Shown: positions 1 through 11,974 of the stretch, piece by piece
Position numbering within the stretch: the first letter of the stretch is position 1
Layout: the number at the start of each line of letters is the position of its first letter
Assembly: GCA_021464415.1 (NCBI GenBank)
Contig: CM038468.1
Span: 32,166,969-32,230,968, forward strand
DNA length: 64,000 bases
Origin: Lonicera japonica
Taxonomy: Eukaryota > Streptophyta > Magnoliopsida > Dipsacales > Caprifoliaceae
Direction: 5' to 3'
Notes under the pieces: generated by a model
The model's input: only the letters and a program-made list of their open reading frames with translations
Database searches by the model: none
What the model was told of the DNA's origin: nothing
Translations under genes and position numbers: made by a program

Positions 1-91
1 GGTCCGGTCCAAAAAAATAAAGGACCGAAGTAGTCGGTCCGGTCCAAAAAGGCGGTCAACGGGTCGGTTGACCGACCCGTGAACACCCCTA
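1..91. mobile_element. End of a hAT-like element (truncated by window edge)
   Basis: The first bases are GC-rich and repetitive (GGTCCGGTCC, GGGTCGGTTGACCGACCCGTG) and end in GTGAACACCCCTA. Read on the minus strand the end is TAGGGGTGTTCACGGGTCGG, a form typical of hAT-type non-autonomous element ends in plants. Right after it the sequence matches intron 2 of the complete P450 genes (TCATGTAGCAT at about 92, compare about 45654), so the element sits inside intron 2 of the partly visible P450 copy. The other end and target duplication lie outside the window. Confidence 0.5.
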
Positions 92-157
92 GTCATGTAG
101 CATGAATTTCTCATATATGTCAAATATTGATTATTCATAAAATTGTTTCATTATTAG

Positions 158-457
158 CTTTTTTGGACGGTACATTCGACGCATAAAGATCCAAAATACT
201 TCCCGAATCCAGAGAAGTTTGATCCGTCGAGGTTCGAAGGAAAAGGGCCAATACCGTTCACTTTTGTACCATTTGGAGGGGGACCAAGGATGTGCCCAGG
301 AAGCGAGTTTGCTCGTTTGGAAGTACTAACCTTTATGCATAGGTTAGTAACAAAATTTAGATGGGAAAAGCTAATTCCAAATGAAAATATTGCATATGAC
401 CCGTTTCCAATGCCAGTTAACGGACTTCCAATTAGGCTTTTTTCCCACAAAAGCTAA
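158..457 (+). CDS. CYP716: Cytochrome P450, CYP716-type, last exon only (gene starts left of window)
   Basis: This is the third and last exon of a P450 gene, 300 bases, preceded by a splice acceptor (TTATTAG at 151-157) and ending in TAA at 455-457. It reads [16 protein letters not shown], then the PERF-type segment FDPSRFEG, then the heme-binding loop [17 protein letters not shown] with the cysteine ligand, and ends [10 protein letters not shown]. No stop or frameshift is present. The base after CPG is serine, where CYP716 enzymes usually have lysine; the complete gene at 31979 has arginine. A candidate polyadenylation signal AATAAA lies at 737-742. Family membership is established from the motif set and from exon borders shared with the two complete copies. 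Whether exons 1 and 2 are intact cannot be seen, and a hAT-like end lies in the preceding intron. Confidence 0.85.
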   Translation, partial: LFWTVHSTHKDPKYFPNPEKFDPSRFEGKGPIPFTFVPFGGGPRMCPGSEFARLEVLTFMHRLVTKFRWEKLIPNENIAYDPFPMPVNGLPIRLFSHKS

Positions 458-1730
458 TTTGTTAGTGATGCGTGCTATGTTTGGTCAAATTTCACAATTT
501 AGGCATCTGAATCGACAAATTTACTATTTATGACTAAATTAAATTTGGAAATAAGTTGAATTAGGTAGGTTAAGTTTGACTTCCATCAAATCCTGCATGA
601 TTCTTGGCATCAACACCATACGATCCCATGATCTCTGTGATTTTCTATTTTTGGCAATTATTTTGAATTTATTTCCTTTCTTGCAATTTCCTCCTTATAA
701 CAGGGTATCTTTGTTATTGTAAAAGGTAATTTGTTCAATAAAATTGTGCGTGTATTTCTCTATACTGAGTGTTTATTCCTTGTTTAATTAGTGTAGGTTT
801 TCTCTATTTCATAATTTTCCGCTGCTTCAACTAGAATTTAAGTTGTAAGGAGAATATGTTGAATTCCCTAATGATGTGAACCAGAAGAAATTTAAAAGTC
901 CACTATGTATACTCTATGAGAAAAAGGGGCAGTAATTTTAACGTTTCGATTGGTCAATAACACATATCATATTCAACTCCTTTGAAGTAAGGGAATCACT
1001 CTAAAAGTTAGTCAAACAAATCCTAACTTGCTATTCTAGGTAAGTGGTTCAGATTATGCTACATGCATCATGGGCCATTTTTGAGATAAAATCAAAAACA
1101 ACATTGTTTTAAGAAACTCACACCTAACGTCGGAAGTTCTCGCTACAAAAGGTGCCGTATTTTAAGGATTTTTCAGAAATACATTACCTATCACTTTAAA
1201 AATTGGTGGCTTAAAAGAAGTAAAATACATTAAAAATATATTTATTTATATTTTCAAAAGAGTTCTCAATTTTTTTATGTTGCCATTACTAACAATACTC
1301 GTATTATAATCATCGCCAATATTTTGTCTCAGAGTAGACACTTGATATTTATTTAAGATATGTGATGACTTTTATAATTTTTTATATTTTTTGAGAGGTA
1401 TTTGGTGTTTTGGGGTGTGGGTGGGGGTGGAGATCTTGTTTGAGATCCAAGCTACCAAGCAAGAAGCCACTTGGTCAATGCCCAATGACCAAGGCATGAA
1501 GATTAGGAATATTGCCTTTTAAGTTTGAATATCAAGTTGATACTATATTTTGTTTAACTATATGATCATATAAAATTTTAATCGATAAAATTAAATAATA
1601 GTTATCATCTCTATTAAGTTTTCAGAAAAAATCAATACGTTTATTCCTGAAAATGGACGATCCTTGGTTTTTTTTAAATTGAGGACCGGCTATTTAAGAT
1701 CGAGTCTGATATATATACATAGGGCCAAGT
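458..1730. repeat. P450 3' flank block, duplicated in the window
   Basis: This is non-coding 3' flank of the P450 copy. The same block, in the same order, follows the other copies: 22433-23790, 34092-35670 plus 37222-37460, and 46020-46540 (shorter). A further partial copy without a P450 is at about 25490-25800. Shared landmarks are the AATAAA site and the G-rich GGTGGAGATCTTG run near 1428. The block shows the unit of duplication includes more than 1.2 kb of downstream DNA. Confidence 0.75.
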
Positions 1731-4700
1731 TCTCAACGGGTATCGTCTCTTTCTACCTATCGATGGCAATTGACAATAACTAATACTCATTGATGAGGTG
1801 GCAATGTTAGGTTTATATTTTTAGTTGGCTTGATTCCGATGCCAAGAACACTTTCTGTTGTAATTATTTGAGTCAAATTCAAGATTTGAAGACACAACAA
1901 TTAACGGAAGCTCGCCGAACTTACGAATTCATCACACATAATTCAGGACCTAAGGTAAGTTGGTTTTATGGTTTGATTCAAAATATAGGTAGTGTTTGAG
2001 CTTATAATTTGAAATAAAATTTTTTTTGAGTAAAATCTATTTTTAAGTATTTTTACTGAGTTTTGTCGTAATTCAAAAAAAACCTTTATTGAGGAAACTT
2101 ATTTTTTTCATGACTAACATGTTCTATAAAGTTGCCTCTGAAATTTGAGTCAAATTAATATTCAAATGGATTTAATATGGTGAAATAAATTAAAAAAAAA
2201 TAAATAATAAGGAATTTTTAAATAAATGATTTTATTAAATAAAAAGGAAAAAGATTGGAAAAGTCAAGTTTGTTTCCTTTATTTCATGTGCAGGCAATTA
2301 AGTAATGGGCCAAGCCCATTTTAGTGCAGGTCCACGTGTAAATAAAGCAAAGGAAAGCAGTGCTTGTTTTTTACTCACTAGTCCAGCTCCAGCTTTTTTC
2401 GATGTGTACAGGAGCTCAATTTTTATCGCAAAAATTTCTTATTTAATATTTTTAACTTATTTCAAAAAGTACTTTGACTATATATTTTTTCTATAAATAT
2501 AATTATTGGTTTGGATAAAAAATACACGATTTTAAAGAGCTTTCTGAGAGAGAAAATATCCAAACGTTAGAATCAAATTTTGAGAGTTTTGAAATAACAT
2601 CTACATTTTGTTTACATGCCACATAAGATCTTATTATTCTTCAATTTTAAGAATTAAGGTTCCAAACGTTCACGGGTCCTGTAGGAGTGTCTTTGGTTGC
2701 GATTGAAGACGGGTTGAGCAAAGTGACTTATGAGATAAGGGAGATCGCAGACGGTGGTGAAGGATTGTGATCAAGTGCATGAAAGGAGGCGACGGATAAG
2801 CCGAAAAAGCGGGAAGCGCTACGCCAAGTCTGCTGCAGTTGAATTCTACGTTCAAAGGATTGACGGAACTGTTGCGTAAATTGTGGGGAAGCAATTTTTG
2901 TAAGTCATCGAATCTGTAATTCCGTTTTGATCATAGTGAAGCACCGTCGATTAGTCCTGAGGATTAGTCCTACATAAGTAAGGATACCTCATAAATTCTT
3001 GGTGTTGTGTGATTGCTTTTTGTGATTGATTGATTTATTTAATTGCTAGAAAACACAATACAAATTTTGACAATAAAATTGAGTAGACCTAGGATTTTAA
3101 TTCCGCTTATCAAATATTAAATTATTTTTAATAAAAACCCTAAAATCAACATAGGCAATACGATCCCCCGAAGCTTGTTGGTTTCATCAGGCAACACCCT
3201 TAACCTGTTATAACAGGTTAATGTGACCAGTTCTAATTTTTTTTAATTAATCTTTAAGATTCATTAAATATTCCATTTGCCAAAAAGACCCATATGTGTA
3301 TATATATATGCCTACCGTACGAAAAATAATATCATCAATTTATTGAAGTTTTCAATTTCCTTCTAGTATAAGGTTTACGTATTTTATTTGAGAATCTGAC
3401 TATACTAACATAGAAAGGTCGACATTTTCTAAAACAATGTTTCCTATAAAAAAAATTTGGAGATAAATCCTATAAATTGAATTTATATTTTGAAAACTAA
3501 AATATTATTTTTAATCAAATTAATGGTAGAAAATGCAACTTAATTATTTTGATACATTAATTAATATTATACTCAAAAATTAAGAGTTTAAATTTAAACT
3601 GTCTGAAAAAAGATAATGGACTCTTAAATTAAAATAGAAGATGAGTAAAATTTGGAACTTAATTTGAAAAAACAAGATATGATTGAAGAATATTTGTTTG
3701 TAAAAACTTACCCCAAATATAGGTAAAATGCCACATAAGATCTTATCTTCAACTGTGCAATTCTCAATCATATAATTTATTACTTTTTTCTCAAAATTTA
3801 ATAAAAGTACCCCAAAAAAAATGGAAGTGGAAGTGGAAGATGTCATTTTGCATGTTTACACATGACACATTTAAATTGATAACAGTCATAAATAATCAAT
3901 TATAACGAGATGATTTTATAACCACATAATTTAAAATAATATGTATATTCTAGGGGTTTTTTTTATACATAATAGCAAATTTTGAGATCATCATACTTTA
4001 TAAGGGTAAGGAATAGGGATATCTTGAATTAAAATTTAAAAATCATGTAATGAATCTCTAATTTAAGATGTCTTAAAATTAAATATATAAAAAAATAACA
4101 TGTCATCAGGTAACAACAGATTACCCACTTAACTTTGCATTTAATGCTTTGTATTTCTTTAATGTGTATTAATTGTGTTAGCCAACTACTCATTTGATCT
4201 TAATATTTGATTTTTCATCCAATGGTTAATATTACTGTAACTATCCATGAGTAGAGAGAGAAGGTAACCACTAGAGAGATAATGAGTTATAGGGTTTTGC
4301 TCCATAATATTTTATAACTCTAAGGACGGACTCATATTTAATAAACAGAAGTAGTACTAACTTCATAATTTAGTTTTACAATAAAGACACTTTTCATAAT
4401 ATTAATTTATTTTAAAGAAAATGATAAATTTTGATGGACAAACATACCCCTAAAATAAACATCTTATAACTCTTTCCATGAAAAAATATTCTCGTTTGAG
4501 TGTGGAGACAACAACATAGTGAACAAGAAAGAAAAAGAGGCTTCGAGTTTTGACGGAAGAAAGAACCCTTCTTCCATATCTATATTAAAGAAAATCCACT
4601 TCTTTCTCGTCTCTTCTCTTTCTCTCTCTATTTCCCAATTTTTCATCATTGTACCAGTTGTTAATTTTATCTTTCTGGGTTTCCTTCATATTTCTTAATT

Positions 4701-4860
4701 TACTGATAGATGGACCCTTCCACTTTTTTTTACCAACGTTCTTAGTTTCCTCATTAATTTATTTCATAATTTTTTTTATGTTAAATTTTCATAATTTATT
4801 TCTTAATTTGGTCTGTTTTTACTGTGTTAAAGTTGTTTGAATATTGCCCTTAATTTATTG
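1731..4860. other. AT-rich intergenic DNA, no gene recognised
   Basis: No convincing coding region or classifiable element. A GC-richer island at about 2690-2895 stands out from its surroundings; on the plus strand it reads in part as LLQLNSTFKGLTELLRKLWG but is broken by upstream stops, so at most it is a decayed exon of unknown origin. A CT-rich tract lies at about 4555-4640. Short open frames here are small and lack any recognised domain. Confidence 0.4.
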
Positions 4861-4867
4861 ATGGACA

Positions 4868-5285
4868 TGTGGTCCTAAAACTGTTTAGCACATTTAGTTT
4901 AGTTATTTGTGTTCACTCGTGGTGCTAAAATATTTTTAACACCATTCTAGTGTTAGTCAATCGGTGGTAAAACTGTTTTAGTACCATTTGATTAGTCATT
5001 TTAGACAAAAATAGTGCTAATTCTATTTTAGCATTTTGATGTGTAGAATTGGATGGGTGTTAAAACTATTTTAACACCATGAATTTTGTTGTTCTTTTTT
5101 TTATTGGCTCTAAACCTATTTAGCACCAATTTTGATGAGGCATGAGATGTTATAAGGAATGATGCTAAAACCATTTAGCACCAATTCTTATGAGACGGGA
5201 GATGTTATAAGGAATAGTGTTAAAACATTGGTACTAAACAAATTTAGCACTAATTCTGATGAGACGTGAAATGTTATAAGAAAGG
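4868..5285. repeat. Cluster of short inverted motifs GGTGCTAAAA / TTTAGCACC
   Basis: The motif GGTGCTAAAA and its complement TTTTAGCACC (with variants TTTAACACC, TTTAGTACC) occur about a dozen times in alternating orientation over 420 bases. The second half is a degenerate tandem repeat of about 60 bases (AGCACCAATTCTGATGAGAC ... ATGTTATAAGGAAT) in three copies from about 5120. The pattern resembles the subterminal repeat arrays of CACTA-type transposons, but no CACTA terminus was found at either edge, so the class is an inference. Confidence 0.5.
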
Positions 5286-6160
5286 AATATTCGTATCTTT
5301 TTTGTACAGTATCCTTAATTTACACAACTAATTTATAAGTATCCTTTATAATTATTTTCATAACACTTGGTTTTTATTCAATTAGTTTTTCAACTTCGCA
5401 AACAAATGCATTCTAAGCGTACCTTTTTTCTATCTAAAGATGTCTTAGTACGTTAAAAAGTTACTTTTACTTCATAGAATAGAATTAATGTATAAATTGA
5501 AGGTGGTTTAAATATTTGCTTAATGATGCGAGTAATTTTTTATTTAAAGTAACAAAAAAATTTGCACGTGGATTGAATATATATATATTTTATAAAGAGA
5601 GAGAAGTTATTAATATCTTACTTAGTGATGATATCATCTAGTTTAGGCTGGTTGGCCTTCCTTGCAGCAGAGAGAGAGAGAGAGAATTAAAATAATAATA
5701 AATAAATAAAACAAATTGTTGGCTTAAAACGGTATGGCACACTTTTAAATTTTTTCTTTCAAAACTTAGCCCTAATCACCAAATGTTTTCTACTGTTTGT
5801 TTATATTTAAGAATTGGCGTAATATGAATATATGACCGACCATATATTTCTTAAATTGGTGTAACTATTACATAATAGTTATACGGAGGAAGCAGTAGTA
5901 TTTATTGCAATATAAAAACTCTTTCCATTGTTTTATATTGCTATTTCATGCTCTCTATCTAATAAAGCTCCTTAAATTTTTTACTTTTGAATTTTTTGAC
6001 GTTTGATTGTCCAATTAGTTTCCAATTACTCAATAAGACTCCATTCTTTTTCCCTTTTCATCACCCACACCTTTTTGTACAGTGTAGAGTCATTATATAT
6101 GTGCTTTTGCTATAGAAAATTTCTTTCCTAATGCCCTTTTTAAAATACATAAATAATTGT
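5286..6160. repeat. Duplicated intergenic block R (copy 1)
   Basis: An AT-rich block that recurs in direct orientation at about 25840-26142 plus 27678-27990 and at about 38580-40150, and in inverted orientation at about 24540-25440. Landmarks are AAGGTGGTTTAAATATT, GGCTGGTTGGCCTTCCTTGCAG followed by a GA microsatellite (5669-5687), and TACGGAGGAAGCAG near 5882. It holds no gene. It is useful because the copies give the empty sites that define several insertions described below. Confidence 0.7.
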
Positions 6161-6163
6161 GTA

Positions 6164-6467
6164 GGCTCCGTTTGACAACAACATGGAAAAGGAAAATAAA
6201 AACAGTTGATTTTTGTGAGAAGTTAGAAAATAAGTTGAGACATGTGATGAGATGTCTTCTTACTTTGTGACTTTTTCCATGAAGAAATTTTTTATGGTGG
6301 TTGAGGAAGAAAATTTTTTCATAAAAAATTATGAATGACGGAAGATATATACTCATAAAATAATCATGAAATGAGGGCATCTTATCACATGCCTTAACTT
6401 ATTTTCTAACTTCTTATTAAATCAAGTGCTTATATTTTCCTTCTCTATGTTGTTATCAAATAGACCC
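6164..6467. mobile_element. Tourist-like (PIF/Harbinger) MITE, copy 1
   Basis: A 304-base palindromic element. The left end is GGCTCCGTTTGACAACAACA and the right end, read on the other strand, is GGGTCTATTTGATAACAACA, giving long terminal inverted repeats. It is flanked by GTA (6161-6163 and 6468-6470). The uninterrupted site is seen in the paralogous block at about 40117 (ATTATGTAGTGTTCG), which confirms a 3-bp duplication. A 3-bp duplication with GG..CCGTTTG ends is the hallmark of Tourist-like elements. It has no coding capacity. Confidence 0.7.
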
Positions 6468-6841
6468 GTAGTGTTCGATTTTCCATCCTATTTGTATCTT
6501 GTAATTTTGTATGTTTTTCACTTTTTTATTGAAATAACATTACATATAAAGGTACCTTGATTTCTAAACCTAAGTCGTTTGTAGTATTTGGGAACTGTTT
6601 TGGATGCTTACAAAGTGTTTGATAGAATGCCTTAAAGAAACTTGATTTACTACAAGTCATGGAAAATGGTTTTTTGTAAAGGTAAGCAGTATATATTTAT
6701 CTATAAGTACTTAAATTTACTATTAACAAGCTATGATCAATTAATGGTAGACAGATTATTAGATGAAAAGGTCCACTAAGATTAGATTTTCACAAGTATT
6801 TTTTTTCCCCGATTAAAAAGGTGGATTAATAATTTCTTTAA

Positions 6842-7139
6842 GGCTCTGTTTGATTTGGAAAAGGAAAATAAAAACACTTAATTTGATAAGATGGAATATA
6901 AGTTCAGGCGTGTGATAAGATACTCTCCATTTTATGCTTATTTTATGAGTATAGATGTCATCCATCTTTCATAATTTTTTCTATAAATTTTTTCTTCCTC
7001 AACCACCAAAGGAAATTTCTTCATGGAAAAAGCCACAATGTAAAAAGACATATCACCACATGTCTCGAGTTATTTTTCAACTTCTCCTAAAAATCAATTG
7101 TTTTTATTTTCTTTTTCCATTTTGTTATCAAACGGATTC
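6842..7139. mobile_element. Tourist-like MITE, copy 2
   Basis: The same family as the element at 6164. It has terminal inverted repeats GGCTCTGTTTGAT and, on the other strand, GAATCCGTTTGATAACA, with TAA on both sides (6839-6841 and 7140-7142), the preferred target of PIF/Harbinger elements. It is about 298 bases and non-coding. The copy at 42444-42744 is the same insertion carried along by segmental duplication. Confidence 0.7.
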
Positions 7140-7499
7140 TAAAAGTATGTATATATCTAAATTTATACTGGGCAAAGATTCCTTGTGTACTCGTTGCAAT
7201 TAATACAAAGATCATTGAAGTAAAAGAATAATATAATAGCAAAATGATACATTATTAGAACAAAACTAAAATTAAACAATTCACTAAAATGTATTGATAT
7301 TTTGTTCATTTTGTCTGAGAAATAGAACGTCTAGAATGGGTGGGCGTCATTTTCAAATTTGATGCTTGGGGATAATCAGAGAAGAGAGAGAGAGAAGAAA
7401 GAGTTTTCAATTATGCACTAAAATAATATATGCCCACCATCTGTTTGTAAAATTGACCGAAAGATTGGACCGCATAGTTGTCAGCAATGACGTGGTTGA

Positions 7500-7960
7500 T
7501 TTTAATCTTGAGAGGGTAGAAGTCTCACTATTTGAGAAAGGAGTGATGCAAACCCATTTTGGAAAATTTGTTAGCAACTTGATTACCTTCTTTGAATATG
7601 TGAGTGATGTTGATGTACATTGAACACATTTGTTCTTGACAATTAGACCAGAAAGTAAGGTAGGTCCGTGGGGATTCAAAAGTAGGAGATTGCACACAAG
7701 TGAGCACCGAAAGAGAGTTCATTTCCACCGATAGGTTTCTCCATCCTTTTTTGGAAGCTTGATCAATAGCCATCATAAAAGCTTCAAATTTAGCAATGAA
7801 TGATGACTTGATGCCAATGTTGAGACAAAAGAATCCTAAAGGAAACCCTATCTAATTCCTGAGAATACCACGTATGGTTGCCTAACTTGGAGCATCCAAA
7901 GCTAGGTCTTCCATATTCATTTTTACCCTCAGAGGGTTAGGGAATCTAATCATACAATTT
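7500..7960 (-). pseudogene. Decayed LINE-type RNase H (RVT_3-like) fragment
   Basis: On the minus strand the stretch near 7776-7530 reads MMAIDQASKKGWRNLSVEMN, then THIFKEGNQVANKFSKMGLH, the pattern of the plant RNase H-like domain found in non-LTR retrotransposons (helix with A.E/A.. GW..L..E.DS, then HI.REGN..AD.LA..G). Upstream on the same strand, about 7860-7780, another frame reads GFPLGFFCLNIGIKSSFIAK, the usual preceding segment. Frame changes and stops break it, so it is a fossil. Paralogues are at about 43130-43315, 48010-48348 and 59371-59460; in the last two the CACTA element splits the domain. Family is known from the motif; the parental element is unknown. Confidence 0.6.
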
Positions 7961-8908
7961 CAATAATTACAGGACTAGACCTGCATGTGCACACTTTAAC
8001 TCCAATTTTATTGAGCATACTTAAGTCATTTATGGAATTTTGCATCTGACCAGAGCAAATAGAAGATATATCCTTTAACCAATACTTGAAATGTTGAATG
8101 GTTCTAGAAGGCTAAATGGCCAATAAGAACAATGCACTTTACCCTATTTTTCATTTATGTCAACGAACTCCATTTTTCAGCGAAAGTACTAGTGAATTTT
8201 TCCCATTTTTTTAACGTAGGTCCAAAAGCTAACTACCATCCAATTTTTTCTTAATGGAAGTCTGACGTGCCACAATAATCTAACATGACTCTATTTTTAA
8301 AGTAAATGAGAAATGACGTGATAAAAAGCTAAGACACATCAGTTAAAACCCTCACATGATATTTCACGTGCTTTATCTTTGGTAGTAAAACAACAACACA
8401 ACTAAGGTTCCTTTATACCTTGCAATACACAAAATACACAAGTTGGAGAGAGAAAATAGCAACGGACAATTAAGGTTCCACTGGTGATTGGCAATTGGTA
8501 TTAGATGAAAATTAGGGTTTCGCTTTTAATTGCAGGTACGTATATGTATTTATAATGTTGCGTTTTAAAATATATATATTGATTCATATCATTCTTCGCT
8601 TTTCTCTTATACTCAACCTTTTTCTTCAGCTCTTCACATTTCTTCTTATCATCTTCATACCTTATTTGCAACTATTGGTTTGTGCTTTTGTAGTTCTTGA
8701 ACTCTATACTGAAACTTTAACATTCTCGCAACGTATTGACCCTATTAAACCTTAACATAGTAAGAAACCCTAAATTTTAGCTCAATTTATAAAACCCTCA
8801 AAATTGAAAGATACCTTAAAAATTACAAACAAAATCCATGGAGAGAAAGAAAATGACCAATGAAGAAGAAGATATCTATTTCACAAGAAGAATGCACTTG
8901 AGATATCA
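7961..8908. repeat. Duplicated block S, left part; no gene
   Basis: Non-coding sequence with a close parallel at 59460-60415, including matching stretches around GATGAAAATTAGGGTTTCGC (8504) and AATGCACTTGAGATATCATG. Short open frames in both copies (8555-8755 and 59993-60193, plus strand) are similar only because the DNA was duplicated. On the minus strand near 8735 a broken frame reads NVARMLKFQYRVQELQKH, which hints at an older coiled-coil coding fragment, but stops interrupt it. Confidence 0.5.
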
Positions 8909-10116
8909 TGTTAGGACCTGGTTTTAATTGATGGTCTCATCTTTGATCACATTATCTCTCTTTTAATATAAAAATAGAGCTACACCAAATTATATTGCCA
9001 AGTCAACTTCCGTTATGAAAAAAATGGAAGCATTCAAAACAAAGATCTACCCCTCTAATAGAGGTTAAGTCTTAATTAAGCTTAAAAGAAGGATTCTCAC
9101 GAAAATGAGACATGGGTATTACAACAATTCACATAGAGTTTGATATGGGACAAAACAATCCAAAATTCTAAAATCACATCCAGTCACCCATCCTTAAGAA
9201 GGTAACTACGTCTCTTTTATACTAAGAACATTAAACAGCACAGAATGATAAGGCAATGAATCCAACATAATCCACAATGTCAAGTCATCTTGCTAAAAAT
9301 CCAGAAAGACATTAAAATAATAAGAAACAACAAGGTTTGAACTTTGCAGCTCAATCACACAAGAACAAGTCTACCTCTACATGGGCATCCCAAGCTAAAC
9401 ACTATAGGGTTTTCGATTTGGCACACCTCCCACAATGCGGAACCTAATTCCTCAGGCTAAGTGATCATGTAATGATGCAAAACTTCAAGTAGTCAAATCT
9501 CCAAGTATGGCCAAAAGTGGTCTCCCTAATCCAAATCAATCGTGACGCTACTCGCTACACGATGCGGACTAGTAATTAGCAAGCTCTACATGATCTAAGG
9601 GAAACTGAATAGAGTTTTAAACTCTCGTATGCAAGAATTGAACCACAGTACTAAGAACACAGTATTCTCAATCACTAACAGACATCAATGTAACTCCATG
9701 TGTAACGAGATACTAAACAAAAATCGACAACACTCTCGAGGTGTTTCCACCAATGAAAAATCACATCAAAGAAACAAATTACACATTATAATTTCCCATG
9801 AATCCTAACATAATAATACTCGGGTAACGAAAATGAGACATGGGTATTTCAACCTCTCTTTATTAAGAAATTTCATCCTCGAAATTCACGTAGAGTTGGA
9901 TATGAGACAAAACAATCTAGAATTCTAAAATCACATCCAGTCACCCATCTTTAAGAAGGTAACTACGTCTCTTTTATACTAAGAACATTAAAGAATACGG
10001 AACGATAAGGCAACGAATCCAACATAATCCACAAGATCAAGCCATCTCGCTAAAAATCCACAAAGACACTAAGATGATAAGAAAAAAACAAAGTTTGAAC
10101 TTTGTAGCTCAATCGC
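8909..10116 (-). repeat. Gypsy-derived tandem segments (LTR edge and polypurine region)
   Basis: Read on the minus strand, about 9900-9830 gives GTGAATTTCGAGGATGAAAT followed by a purine run and GAAATACCCATGTC. This is the classic junction of the end of a Ty3/gypsy pol, a polypurine tract and the start of an LTR. A short segment 8909-9122 has TG..CA-like ends (TGTTAGGACC / GGGTATTACA). The 700-base segment that follows (9123-9830) repeats at 9831-10116 and continues, after the nested insertions, at 20307-20770. Another copy is at about 60605-61340. It is a fragment without coding capacity. Confidence 0.5.
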
Positions 10117-11969
10117 TATGAACACCTCATTTTGTGACCCCCGCAAGAATCCTGATTTCTAAAAAAATGAACACGCATGCATGCATGAGCATTCTTAGAT
10201 GCTCACATACTTTGTACATATGATACAGGTCAAAGAAGAAAGCCGAAAGGACCCCAGATGAGAAGTTACAGAATTATCGAAAATTGCCGGAACCAAAAAC
10301 CGTCAAAACTCCTCGAAACTTGTGAAAGGAGAGTTACGCATTTCGAATCATCCTCAAACTTTGAGAGTTGTTAGACATTACCATAAGGAGTAGCATACTC
10401 GAAAATCAGCTCAATCCGATGGTCGGATCTCCGAAAATTCAGAAAATCATGCGTTTGTTTCGGGTGATCAAATGGGGGTCTTCTCGAAGTTAAAATGGTC
10501 TGAAGTGGTTAGTAGATAGGTCTTATCATGGGGAAGAACATATTCAAATTTCAGCTTTGTCGGACACGGGATCATCAAGAATCAATTTGTCTATCGTGCA
10601 ATTCTAGTCGAAATGTCTTTCGTAGCAAATTAAAATAAATAGAGGCCTTCGCGAATTCTGATCGACCTTAAATTTGGAAAAAAGCTAGAAAATATTTTGA
10701 GGGAAAACATATCCAAAATTCAGCATAATCCAACGGCTAGAAGTTCGGTTGTATAGGTTGTTGTACGCAAGTACATTTCTTATGCGGGAAGAAACTCTTT
10801 GTACCAATCCGAGGAGACCGAATCCTTTCCGAACTCCGATCGTCTTGAAATTTTTACACCGTCTTAAAGACTTATATTGGAAATATATATCCAAAATTCA
10901 GTATGATCCAATGGCTAGAACTTGACTTTTCGTTTAAACAAGTGATCTTATCCACAATAAGTACCTTTCCTACGCGGAAACAAACTCTTCGTACCAATCA
11001 GAACATAAGGAGACCTTCCCGAACTCTAATCGACCTGAAATGTTTACACAATATATAATACTTCTATTTCCAATACATATCCAAAAATCAGCATGATCCA
11101 ACGGTGGAAAGGATTCGCAATAAGTTCCAAGAGTCCTAGTTGCAATCTCTTTTCTTGCTCTCCAAGTATTTTGTCAACTATAAATAGAGACCCCCTCCAT
11201 TCATATTTTTCAATCAACAATCAAGGGGATTTCGTGGTACACACCAATAGTATTATTACTTTCTTACTTTTCGAAAATCCCGGATTAGTGGCATTGTTAT
11301 ACGAAGGAATTGATAATCGCTATATATCCAATCTAACTCATATATTGCGGTGTAAATGTGATAAATACTCGATTATGAGAGCACTATTGCCATTTATACC
11401 GGTTTAATCAATAGACTTTGGTATACAATCGGTCAACCCGGCTCATACAATATCAAATATAAGATTCCACATCGAATAAGTTTCCGAAAAGCCCAAAAGT
11501 TTTACAAAATCACTTGTTTATTGCATCTACTATTGTCAAACTATTTTTTCCAAATCACACACACACACACACACTTATTTTCAAAATCATGGGCGAACTA
11601 AGAAACACATAGTTTTCATCCTATCCCCAAAATCCTGATTTCTAAGGCAACCACGAAAAGCTGTAAAGTAATAGCAATAGCATGCAAGAACTGAATTATA
11701 ATACGCGCATATCTTACTCAAGAGACCGAAAGGGCGAATTGGGTACCTAACACTTTCCCGATTAGTAACTTAATCCCCGAACTTTCAAATCAACTAGTTT
11801 CGCATACATTGTGTATAAGAGGATATTTAATCCATAAATACATCTCTTTTACACAAACCTTTTCTTGTTTGTTTAGTAAAACAAACTGGCGACTCTTATT
11901 CTCTTCAAAACCGATTTTTAAAGCAACAACGGAATCGCCGCTCACGAGGACCCCCCGGGCGTCGAGAAC

Positions 11970-11974
11970 GCGGG
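11970..11974. repeat. Target site duplication of the copia element, left (GCGGG)
   Basis: GCGGG lies immediately before the first TG of the left LTR, and the same five bases follow the right LTR at 20294-20298. A perfect 5-bp duplication is the usual mark of copia integration and fixes the element's borders. Confidence 0.9.
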
